A stretch of DNA of 20,173 bases from DASVXQ01 sp046727955 (GTDB lineage Bacteria > Actinomycetota > CALGFH01), in the NCBI GenBank assembly GCA_046727955.1, contig JBKPDO010000318.1, positions 1-20,173 of the forward strand, given 5' to 3'. The position numbers were made by a program, and so were the translations under genes. Of this stretch, positions 14,107-20,173 are shown piece after piece. The notes under the pieces are model-generated. The model made no database searches. It had not been told where the DNA came from and saw nothing but the letters and a program-made list of their open reading frames with translations. The first letter of the stretch is position 1. Every line of letters starts with the position of its first letter.

Positions 14107-15177
14107 ATGCTCGAGCCGCCCCCGTTCCCAGCCAGCCGCCCGCGCCGACTGCGCCGCACCGCGGCGCTGCGGGGGCTGGTGCGGGAGACCGACCTTTCCC
14201 GCCGCGACCTGGTCGCGCCGCTGTTCGTCAAAGAAGCTATCGAGGAGCCCGTGCCGATCTCCTCGATGCCCGGCCACTACCAGCACACCCTCGAGAGCCT
14301 GCGCAAGGAGGCCACCGAGCTGGCCAGCCTGGGGGTCCCGGCGCTGCTGCTGTTCGGCGTCCCGGAGCTCAAGAACGCCGAGGGCACCCAGGCATGGGCG
14401 CCGGAGGGGATCGTGCAGCGAGCCCTGCGCGCCCTGGCGGCCGACCTCGGCGACGACGTGATCCTGATCGGCGACCTCTGCCTGTGCGAGTACACCGACC
14501 ACGGCCACTGCGGCGTTCTCCGGGCCGACCTGTCTGCAACGGGACCCGCACGCCACCCCTACGCCCGCCATTATCACCAGTCGAGTTCCGGTGGTCCTGG
14601 TGGCACGCGGGTCCCGTTGCTCGACAACGACGCCACGCTGGAGCGCTACCAGCGCATCGCGGTGGCCCAGACCGAGGCGGGGGCGGACGTGATCGCCCCG
14701 AGCGGGATGATGGACGGTCAGGTGGCGGCCATCCGGGACGCGCTCGACCAGGCCGGCTTCGCCGAGACCTCGATCCTCGCCTACGCGGCCAAGTTCGCCT
14801 CCGCGCTGTACGGTCCGTTCCGTGAGGCTGCCGAGGGCGCGCCTAGGTTCGGGGACCGCGCCGCCTACCAGATGGACCCGGGCAACGGCGACGAGGCCCT
14901 GCGCGAGGCCGCCCTCGACGTGGCGGAGGGCGCGGACATGGTGATGGTCAAGCCGGCTCTCGCCTACCTCGACGTCGTCGCGCGCGTGAAGCGCGAGTTC
15001 GGGCTGCCCACCGCCGCCTACCACGTCTCGGGCGAGTACGCGATGGTGAAGGCGGCGGCCGAGCGGGGCTGGATCGACGGCGAGCGCGTCATGCTCGAGC
15101 TGCTGACCAGCATCCGTCGCGCCGGCGCGGACCTGGTCGTCACCTATTTCGCGCGCGAGGCGGCATCCCTGCTGTAG
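14107..15177 (+). CDS. hemB: Delta-aminolevulinic acid dehydratase (porphobilinogen synthase) with inserted segment
   Basis: 356 aa; ATG with AGGAG 5 bases upstream. It condenses two 5-aminolevulinates to porphobilinogen. Motifs: RRLRRTAALRGLVRET, DLVAPLFV, the metal loop DLCLCEYTDHGHCG with Cys125/127/135 (the Zn-type triad rather than the Asp-containing Mg type), APSGMMDGQV, the Schiff-base lysines K229 (AYAAKFAS) and K282 (MVKPA), and YHVSGEYAM. Relatives run about CGVL-(6 aa)-DNDATLE; here 34 residues separate these motifs. The surplus of 28 residues (144-171) matches an 85-bp inverted-repeat element at 14536-14620, in frame and without stops. The rest is intact, so the enzyme probably still works with an extra surface loop just after the zinc loop (inference). 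Confidence 0.95.
   Translation: MLEPPPFPASRPRRLRRTAALRGLVRETDLSRRDLVAPLFVKEAIEEPVPISSMPGHYQHTLESLRKEATELASLGVPALLLFGVPELKNAEGTQAWAPEGIVQRALRALAADLGDDVILIGDLCLCEYTDHGHCGVLRADLSATGPARHPYARHYHQSSSGGPGGTRVPLLDNDATLERYQRIAVAQTEAGADVIAPSGMMDGQVAAIRDALDQAGFAETSILAYAAKFASALYGPFREAAEGAPRFGDRAAYQMDPGNGDEALREAALDVAEGADMVMVKPALAYLDVVARVKREFGLPTAAYHVSGEYAMVKAAAERGWIDGERVMLELLTSIRRAGADLVVTYFAREAASLL
14536..14620. mobile_element. 85-bp inverted-repeat element inserted in frame in hemB
   Basis: The left arm (14536-14557) and right arm (14599-14620) are 22-bp inverted repeats with only two mismatches. Both share GCAACGGGACCCGC and GCCACC read from the outside. A 41-nt centre (14558-14598) contains a smaller ATCACC/GGTGGT fold. 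The element's length equals the surplus in this hemB compared with the usual family length. No clear target duplication was identified. It resembles in kind the protein-coding palindromic elements known from Rickettsia; the sequence itself is not recognised. Confidence 0.7.
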
Positions 15178-15217
15178 CGCGCGTGCTTTCCCGTCAGGCC
15201 GCTTTGCAGGAGGCTCC

Positions 15218-16243
15218 ATGCAGCCGTGGAACGTCGAGCCGAAGGGTCGATTCGAGCAGCACACGATCGTCAGTGAGGCGCTGCGGGGCAACGCCCTAGG
15301 CGACCCGCACCAGCGCCCTCTGTGGGTCTACCTGCCACCCGGTGCCGAGGTGGACCGGGAGCGCCGGCGCTACCCCAGCATCTACGTCCTCCAGGGCCTC
15401 ACCGGCCAGGTGGACATGTGGTGGAACCGTCCAGGCATGCGCCCCACTGTGCCGGAGCGCATCGACGAGCTGTTCGCGGCCGGCGAGGTGCCGCTGGCGA
15501 TCGTGGTGCTCGTGGACGCCTGGACCTCCCTCGGCGGCAGCCAATACGTAAACTCGCCGGGCACCGGCCGCTACCTCGATTACCTCTGCGACGAGGTGGT
15601 CGGCTTCGTCGACCAGCGCTACCCGACGCTGGCCGACCGCGCCCACCGTGGGGTGACCGGCAAATCGAGCGGGGGCTATGGCGCCATGGTGGTGCCGATG
15701 CTGCGCCCGGGGGTGTTCGGCGCGCTGGCCAGCCACGCGGGCGACGCACTGTTCGAGCACTGCTACCTTCCCGACGTGGCCAAGGCCGCCCGCGCGCTGC
15801 GTGACGAGTACAAGGGGTCGTACGAGCGGTTCTGGGCCGATTTCCGCTCCCGGCCGGCCTTCACCAAGGACAGCGACGACGCGCTGCTCAATGCCTACTG
15901 CATGGCCGCCTGCTATTCGGCTGAGCCCGACGGGACGGTGACGCTGCCGTTCGAGACGTCGACGGGACGGCTGCGCGACGACGTCTGGGAGCGCTGGCTC
16001 GACCTCGACCCGGTGCGGATGGCGGCGCGGAACGCCGACGCGTTGCGCTCGCTGCAGGGCGTCTACCTGGACGCCGGCAAGCGGGACGAGTACTACCTGG
16101 ACCTTGGCGCCGGGGCGTTCGCGGCGGAGCTGGACGCGCTGGGAGTCGAGTACACCTTCGAGCTGTTCGACGCCGGTCACATGTCGATCGAATACCGCTA
16201 CCCACGGGCGCTGGCGTTCCTCGCCGAGCGGCTCACGCCCTGA
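15218..16243 (+). CDS. Alpha/beta-hydrolase esterase (esterase D / PF00756-like)
   Basis: 341 aa; ATG with AGGAGG 4 bases upstream. The fold begins LWVYLPPGAEVD and YPSIYVLQGLTG. The nucleophile is Ser150 in TGKSSGGYGAM (GxSxGG). The likely acid is in YLDAGKRDEYYLD (D285 or D290), and His321 in FDAGHMSIEYRYP completes the triad. The family includes S-formylglutathione hydrolases, enterochelin esterases and mycolyltransferases; no signal peptide is seen, so this one is probably cytosolic. The substrate is unknown. It starts 40 bp after hemB and is probably co-transcribed, but a role in haem synthesis is not implied by its sequence. Confidence 0.88.
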   Translation: MQPWNVEPKGRFEQHTIVSEALRGNALGDPHQRPLWVYLPPGAEVDRERRRYPSIYVLQGLTGQVDMWWNRPGMRPTVPERIDELFAAGEVPLAIVVLVDAWTSLGGSQYVNSPGTGRYLDYLCDEVVGFVDQRYPTLADRAHRGVTGKSSGGYGAMVVPMLRPGVFGALASHAGDALFEHCYLPDVAKAARALRDEYKGSYERFWADFRSRPAFTKDSDDALLNAYCMAACYSAEPDGTVTLPFETSTGRLRDDVWERWLDLDPVRMAARNADALRSLQGVYLDAGKRDEYYLDLGAGAFAAELDALGVEYTFELFDAGHMSIEYRYPRALAFLAERLTP

Positions 16244-16248
16244 CTGAC

Positions 16249-16298
16249 TGACCGGCGACCCGCGGAGCTCTCTTGACCGGCGACCTGCGGAGCTCTCT
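16249..16298. repeat. 25-bp tandem duplication between convergent genes
   Basis: Two head-to-tail 25-bp units (16249-16273 and 16274-16298) differ at a single base; each runs from TGACCGGCGACC to GGAGCTCTCT. They fill most of the 68-bp gap between the esterase stop and the DUF4230 stop. No terminator hairpin is obvious there. Confidence 0.85.
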
Positions 16299-16311
16299 CA
16301 CCGGGCAGGCC

Positions 16312-17202
16312 TCAGCGCTGCGGGACCGGGCCGGTGAAGGTCACGGTGACCTTCTTGTAGCCCAGCGAGGCCAGCATGCTCTCCAGCATGGAGCGCGTGT
16401 TCTGCTCCGCGCGGGCGAGCAGGCCGCTCGAGAGGGCGGCATCCTGGATGCGCCGCTGCGCCAGCTGGTAGAGCTCGCGCTGGCTATCCGGGTTGTCGGA
16501 GAACACCGAGCCGAGTCGGTCGAGGATTCCGCGATCTCGCGAGGCCACGTAGCTCTTGTCGGGGTCGATGCGCACCTGGCCGAGGCCGGGGTGGGGGAGG
16601 GTGACCGTTGCCGTCCGGCCGTCGTCGGAGACCTGGATGGCGCCGCGCCCGATGTGTGAGAAGTCGACTTCCGCGTCGACATTGCCCGCGGCCACGAACA
16701 GGGTGCGCTCGCCCTTGATGAAGGAGGGGATGAAGCGGGCGTCCTTCTCCAGGTCGATGATGAGCTGGAAGTTCCCGGTGGCCGCCTTGTAGAGGCTGAG
16801 GTCCTGCAGCGACTGGAGCAGTACCGGCTGGCTGCGCTCGATCGTCCTGGTGCCGAACGGGTTCGACAGCGACGGGCGCCAGTTCGCGAAGCGGACCAGC
16901 GCCCCCGCCGCGAGAGCGAGCACCACGAGGATCGTGGCGACACCGACGAGCACCGTGCCGATGCGACCCCGCCGCCGTGACGGCCGCTGCCAGCCTGGCG
17001 GGGGTCCGAAGCCTCCCGGCTCAGGGCTGGGGGCACCCGGCGGTGAGGCACCTGGCCGTGAGGCGCCCAGCGGTGAGGTGGCTCGTGGGGAGATAGCCGG
17101 CGGGGCGCCGTCCGGCTCGAACGCACCCACCAGCCGGCCGGCCCTGGAGCCCGCCTCGCCGGCCATCCTCGGCTGGCGCCATCCGCCTCTCCTCGCGCTC
17201 AT
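16312..17202 (-). CDS. DUF4230-like membrane-anchored protein
   Basis: 296 aa, ATG start without a strong ribosome site; a second ATG at residue 13 is possible. Residues 1-78 are low complexity (Gly/Pro/Ser/Ala), with xPGAS-like repeats encoded by imperfect GGTGAGGC repeats around 17040-17085. One membrane helix lies at about residues 82-106 (VLVGVATILVVLALAAGALV). The outside domain carries the DUF4230 pattern: LYKAATGNFQLIIDLEKDARFIPSFIKGERTLFVAAGNVDAEVDF, then TATVTLPHPGL and DPDKSYVASRDRGILDRL. It ends in a helical region and KKVTVTFTG. The function of the family is unknown. Convergent with the esterase and divergent from the aldo/keto reductase gene. Confidence 0.85.
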   Translation of the reverse strand: MSARRGGWRQPRMAGEAGSRAGRLVGAFEPDGAPPAISPRATSPLGASRPGASPPGAPSPEPGGFGPPPGWQRPSRRRGRIGTVLVGVATILVVLALAAGALVRFANWRPSLSNPFGTRTIERSQPVLLQSLQDLSLYKAATGNFQLIIDLEKDARFIPSFIKGERTLFVAAGNVDAEVDFSHIGRGAIQVSDDGRTATVTLPHPGLGQVRIDPDKSYVASRDRGILDRLGSVFSDNPDSQRELYQLAQRRIQDAALSSGLLARAEQNTRSMLESMLASLGYKKVTVTFTGPVPQR

Positions 17203-17283
17203 GCCGGACTCTTACCCACTTTCGCCGCTATCCATCCCGAGGAGGGTCGGCCCTCGGACCCCGGCCGCCGAGCGTCCAGCCGC

Positions 17284-17328
17284 GCCGTTCTAGAGCCGTT
17301 CTAGACTGGCCCACCTAGACTGGCCCAC
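17284..17328. repeat. Two overlapping tandem repeats in the divergent promoter region
   Basis: GCCGTTCTAGA occurs twice in tandem (17284-17294, 17295-17305). CTAGACTGGCCCAC occurs twice in tandem (17301-17314, 17315-17328), the two sets overlapping by 5 bp. Each 14-bp unit contains TAGACT, the -10 hexamer seen at rex. They lie 30-74 bp before the aldo/keto reductase start, so they may provide duplicate -10 elements or activator sites. The remaining 17203-17283 holds nothing recognisable. Confidence 0.7.
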
Positions 17329-17357
17329 GGTGGATCCCTACCCGGAAAGGTCTCCGA

Positions 17358-18317
17358 TTGCGCTACCGCAAGCTCGGCAGCACCGACCTCGAGGTAAGCG
17401 AGGTCGGCGTGGCAGTGGCGGGGCTGACCGGCGGGCGGGCGCCGCGCGCGGACGAGGACGTGCTGCACCTGCTGCGCAGGGCGCTCGACCTCGGGATCAC
17501 GTTCTTCGACACCGAGGACGCCGGCGGCGACGACGGGCGCGGCGAGACGCTGCTCGGCGAGACGGTGCGTCGCGAGCGCGAGCGCGTCACGGTGGCGACC
17601 ACCTTCGGCTACCGGCCCCTATCCCCGCTGGAGCAGGCGACCAGCGGGGAACGGCGCCGGCACGACTGGTCCGTGGCCTGGGCGGGCAGGGCGCTGGACC
17701 ATTCGCTCTCGCGGCTCGGCCTCGAGCCGGTCGACCTCTGGCAGCTCCATCATCCCGGTATGACCGCGATCGAGTCGGATGAGCTGTTCGAGTTCCTCGA
17801 CCAACAGGTCGCCAAGGGCAAGATCCGCGCCTACGGCGTCGCGCTCGGTCCCGGCACCGGCTGGGCCGACGAGGGGATCGCCGCAATGCGCGAGCGCCGG
17901 GTCGCCGCGGTGCGGACCCGCTATTCGGTCTTCGAGCAGGAGCCTGGCCGTGAGCTCGCCGAGGTGGCGGCAGAGACCGGGTCCGGGATGGTGGCGCGCA
18001 TGCCCGTCGACTCCGGTTTGCCCGATCCGCGTCTGCGCCAGCTGGAGTTCCTGACAGCGGATCGTGACCAGACGCTGGGACAGGCGCTGGTCCGGTTCGC
18101 GCTCGCCGTGCCGCCGGTGGTCTCGGTACTGCCGGTCTTCGGGGACGAGGGTCGCCTCGCCGAGCTGGCCATCGCCTCCGACCTGCCCGACCTGACGCAG
18201 GAGGACCTCGACCAGATCGCCGAGCGTCAGGAGACGGGCTTCGCGCTCCCGGATGGGGACGGGGACGGCGAGCGCGGCCAGCGCGGCGAGCGCTCTGACG
18301 TGGAGGACGAGGCATGA
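17358..18317 (+). CDS. Aldo/keto-reductase-like protein lacking catalytic Tyr and Lys
   Basis: 319 aa from a TTG start, supported by GGAAAGG 7 bases upstream and by the family's usual beginning MRYRKLGSTDLEVSEVG. The barrel is clear: LLRRALDLGITFFDTEDAGG, LLGETVRRERERVTVATTFGY, LDHSLSRLGLEPVDLWQLHHPG, GKIRAYGVALG and LGQALVRFALAVPPVVSVLPVF. Of the AKR tetrad, Asp51 and a His (131/132) remain. The Tyr expected five residues after the Asp is Gly56, and the Lys expected in VATKFG is Thr82. Standard carbonyl reduction is therefore unlikely. The C-terminus is acidic/Gly-rich. The stop overlaps the hemL start (ATGA), so it is translationally coupled to glutamate-1-semialdehyde aminotransferase and may bind or regulate rather than reduce (inference). 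Confidence 0.85.
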   Translation: MRYRKLGSTDLEVSEVGVAVAGLTGGRAPRADEDVLHLLRRALDLGITFFDTEDAGGDDGRGETLLGETVRRERERVTVATTFGYRPLSPLEQATSGERRRHDWSVAWAGRALDHSLSRLGLEPVDLWQLHHPGMTAIESDELFEFLDQQVAKGKIRAYGVALGPGTGWADEGIAAMRERRVAAVRTRYSVFEQEPGRELAEVAAETGSGMVARMPVDSGLPDPRLRQLEFLTADRDQTLGQALVRFALAVPPVVSVLPVFGDEGRLAELAIASDLPDLTQEDLDQIAERQETGFALPDGDGDGERGQRGERSDVEDEA

Positions 18318-19624
18318 ACAGCGGCAATGGTCATGGCGGGACCGGGCGGAGCGCGGCCCTGTACGAGCGGGCGCGCGCCCGGATACCGGGTGGCGTGAGC
18401 TCACCTGTCCGAGCGTTTGGCTCCGTGGGGGGCACGCCCAGGTTCCTGGCCAGGGGACAGGGGCCCTGGGTCTGGGACGTGGACGGCAACCGCTACGTCG
18501 ACATGGTCCTTTCTTGGGGACCGCTGATCGCAGGGCACGCGCATCCCCGCGTGATCCGGGCGGTGCAGGAGGCGGCGGCCCGCGGCACCTCGTTCGGCGC
18601 TCCGACCGTCGGCGAGGTCATCCTGGCAGAGGAGGTCCCTCGGCGGGTGCCGCCGGTCGACAAGCTTCGCATGGTCAGCTCGGGCACGGAGGCCACGATG
18701 AGCGCGGTGCGGCTGGCCCGGGCGGCCACCGGCCGCTCCAAGGTCGTCAAGTTCGCCGGCTGCTACCACGGCCATGCCGACGGTCTGCTCGCCTCCGCCG
18801 GCTCGGGGGTGGCGACGTTCGGCCTGCCGGACTCGCCGGGCGTTACCGCCGCCCAGACGGCCGAGACCGTGGTGCTGCCGTACAACGACGAGGGTCGTCT
18901 GGCCGAGCTGTTCGCCCGGGTGGGTGAGGAGATCGCCGCGGTCCTGGTGGAGCCGATCGCCGCCAACATGGGCGTGGTCCCGCCCATGGCCGGCTTCCTC
19001 GCCGCCCTTCGCCACCAAACCCGCCGCGCGGGGGCGCTGCTGGTCGTGGACGAGGTCCTCACCGGGTTCCGTGTGCACCGGGCGGGGGCGGTCGGGCTGT
19101 ACTCGCTCGAGCCGGACCTGCTCACCTTCGGCAAGGTGATCGGCGGAGGCCTGCCCGCCGCGGCCTACGGTGGCCGGGCGGAGCTGATGGGGCTGGTCGC
19201 CCCGGAGGGACCCGTGTACCAGGCTGGCACGCTGTCGGGCAACCCGCTCGCCACCGCCGCCGGGCTCGCCACGCTGGCGCTGCTCGACGACCAGGCCTAC
19301 GCCCATCTGGACAAGGTGTCCGCGGAGCTGGCCGACGGGCTCCGGGCCGCCTTCGACGAAGTGGGCGTGCCGGCCCGCGTCCAGCGGGCCGGGAACCTGT
19401 TCAGCGTGTTCATGACCGCGGACGAGGTCGTCGACTACGACAGCGCCCGCAAGCAGGACACGGCGGCGTATGCCCGCTTCTTCCATGCGATGCTCGACCG
19501 TGGCGTGTACCTGCCGCCGAGCGCCTTCGAGGCGTGGTTCGTCTCGATCACCCACGGCGACGCCGAGGTCGCGCACATTCTCCAAGCCGCCCGCGAGGCC
19601 GCCCGCACCCTCGCAGCCAGCTGA
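18314..19624 (+). CDS. hemL: Glutamate-1-semialdehyde 2,1-aminomutase
   Basis: 436 aa, ATG in an ATGA overlap with the preceding gene. A PLP enzyme converting glutamate-1-semialdehyde to 5-aminolevulinate, the step after HemA. Signature motifs: IPGGVSSPVRAF, MVSSGTEATMSAVRLAR, FAGCYHGHAD, LVEPIAANMGVVPP, LLVVDEVLTGFR with the cofactor Asp, and LLTFGKVIGGGLPAAAYGG with the PLP-binding Lys274. YQAGTLSGNPLATAAGLATL follows. Length and all motifs are normal. It is placed on + after the AKR-like gene rather than next to hemB. Confidence 0.97.
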   Translation: MNSGNGHGGTGRSAALYERARARIPGGVSSPVRAFGSVGGTPRFLARGQGPWVWDVDGNRYVDMVLSWGPLIAGHAHPRVIRAVQEAAARGTSFGAPTVGEVILAEEVPRRVPPVDKLRMVSSGTEATMSAVRLARAATGRSKVVKFAGCYHGHADGLLASAGSGVATFGLPDSPGVTAAQTAETVVLPYNDEGRLAELFARVGEEIAAVLVEPIAANMGVVPPMAGFLAALRHQTRRAGALLVVDEVLTGFRVHRAGAVGLYSLEPDLLTFGKVIGGGLPAAAYGGRAELMGLVAPEGPVYQAGTLSGNPLATAAGLATLALLDDQAYAHLDKVSAELADGLRAAFDEVGVPARVQRAGNLFSVFMTADEVVDYDSARKQDTAAYARFFHAMLDRGVYLPPSAFEAWFVSITHGDAEVAHILQAAREAARTLAAS

Positions 19625-19654
19625 TCCCGGGCGACAGCGGGCGTGGGCGGCCTC

Positions 19655-19683
19655 GGCTCCTGGAGTTCCCGGGCTCCTGGAGT
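19655..19683. repeat. 12-bp direct repeat after hemL
   Basis: GGCTCCTGGAGT occurs at 19655-19666 and 19672-19683 (period 17), each followed by a CCCG-containing stretch. It sits in the 75-bp gap between the convergent hemL and cupredoxin genes. Each unit contains a small CTCC-T-GGAG palindrome, so termination is possible but weakly supported. Confidence 0.6.
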
Positions 19684-19699
19684 CCCGTTGGCCGCGGGC

Positions 19700-20125
19700 T
19701 CATCCGACCTCCACCGTGCCGACCATGCCATACGCCTCGTGGCCTGGTAGGTGGCAGACGTAGGCGACGCGGCCCGGCCGGTCGAACCGGAAGGTGGTGC
19801 TGGCCTCGGTGCCGGCGGGCACCGAGATCTCTCCCGGCACGTCGCCGTAGTGGTGCTCGTCACGGCCGACGCGGTGACGCTGGTGGACGGCCGCGTCGCC
19901 GACGATGAACTCGTGGTCGATCGGGTCGGTGTTGTGGAGCACGAACCGCACGGTGGTGCCCGGTTTGACCTCCACCACCGTGGGCTCGAAGTGGGTGTGA
20001 TGCATGGTGATCACCACCGTGCGCTGCGTGGCCGCGGGCGCTCGACTGGACTGGACCAGTAGCGCGCCGGCGGCGAGCAGCAGCCCGCCAGCGACCAGGA
20101 ACAGAGTCGACACCACCAGCCCCAA
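19700..20125 (-). CDS. Membrane-anchored cupredoxin (blue-copper domain), start uncertain
   Basis: At least ~140 aa. A hydrophobic helix near the N-terminus (STLFLVAGGLLLAAGALLV) anchors or exports it. The plastocyanin-like domain follows: FEPTVVEVKPGTTVRFVLHNTDPIDHEFIVGD and the FRFDRPGRVAYVCHLPGHEAYGMVGTVEV ending. The type-1 copper ligands His71, Cys124, His129 and Met134 (numbered from the TTG at 20125) are all present, so electron transfer or copper handling outside the cytoplasm is likely. The reading frame stays open to the window edge and reads as Gly-X-Y triplets (RPG RAG RAG RPG QSG RLG), so translation may begin beyond 20173 or at the TTG/GTG near 20125. Convergent with hemL. Confidence 0.8.
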   Translation of the reverse strand: MGLVVSTLFLVAGGLLLAAGALLVQSSRAPAATQRTVVITMHHTHFEPTVVEVKPGTTVRFVLHNTDPIDHEFIVGDAAVHQRHRVGRDEHHYGDVPGEISVPAGTEASTTFRFDRPGRVAYVCHLPGHEAYGMVGTVEVG

Positions 20126-20173
20126 GCGGCCGGACTGGCCCGGACGGCCGGCACGGCCGGCGCGGCCCGGACG

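Noticed and set aside
1..20173. CRISPR array, tRNA or rRNA genes
   Set aside because: No regularly spaced repeats and no cloverleaf or rRNA-like stretch noticed on reading both strands; the repeats present are short tandems or palindromes.

Overview
This is a GC-rich (roughly 70% or more) window with many GTG and TTG starts, short or overlapping gene junctions and actinobacterial protein families (Rex, BldN-like sigma, HicAB, XRE/MmyB regulator, DUF4230). It fits the chromosome of an actinobacterium, probably not a classical Streptomyces or Mycobacterium. The gene order resembles what I recall of the conserved actinobacterial locus: Rv0498-Rv0512 plus hemL in M. tuberculosis, and bldN/rsbN-rex-hemACD in S. 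coelicolor. That locus carries a TIM-barrel isomerase, a galE-like SDR, an acyltransferase, a glutaredoxin, rex and hemA/C/D/B.

Layout. Left block (1-6233): a 5'-truncated SDR-acyltransferase fusion on + converges on four minus-strand genes. These are a secreted BNR/Asp-box protein, a TIM-barrel sugar-phosphate isomerase-like protein, a 28-residue single-helix membrane peptide missed by ordinary gene finding, and a sigma-factor-like protein with a membrane helix and a Thr/Pro-rich outside tail. Middle block (6607-11946, +): a 7-TM protein and glutaredoxin-like protein, then rex-hemA-hemC behind a recognisable sigma70-type promoter. A HicAB toxin-antitoxin module lies antisense between hemC and hemD, and its toxin gene is frameshifted. 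Next come a divergent SDR / XRE-regulator pair sharing a perfect operator-like palindrome (the regulator is also frameshifted), then hemB with a 28-residue in-frame insertion made by an 85-bp inverted-repeat element, and an esterase. Right block: a DUF4230 protein on the minus strand, an aldo/keto reductase-like protein overlapping hemL on +, and a membrane-anchored cupredoxin on the minus strand.

How the genes work together. HemA and HemL turn glutamyl-tRNA into 5-aminolevulinate; HemB, HemC and HemD carry it to uroporphyrinogen III. Rex, sensing NADH/NAD+, is placed to tie haem supply to respiration. The glutaredoxin-like, 7-TM and cupredoxin proteins suggest a wider redox setting, by inference only.

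Most interesting points: the palindromic element inside hemB; the membrane-tethered, partly degenerate sigma factor translationally coupled to a 28-aa membrane peptide; an 85-bp palindromic repeat present twice; the aldo/keto reductase-like protein lacking its catalytic Tyr and Lys; and two single-gene frameshifts confined to accessory genes.
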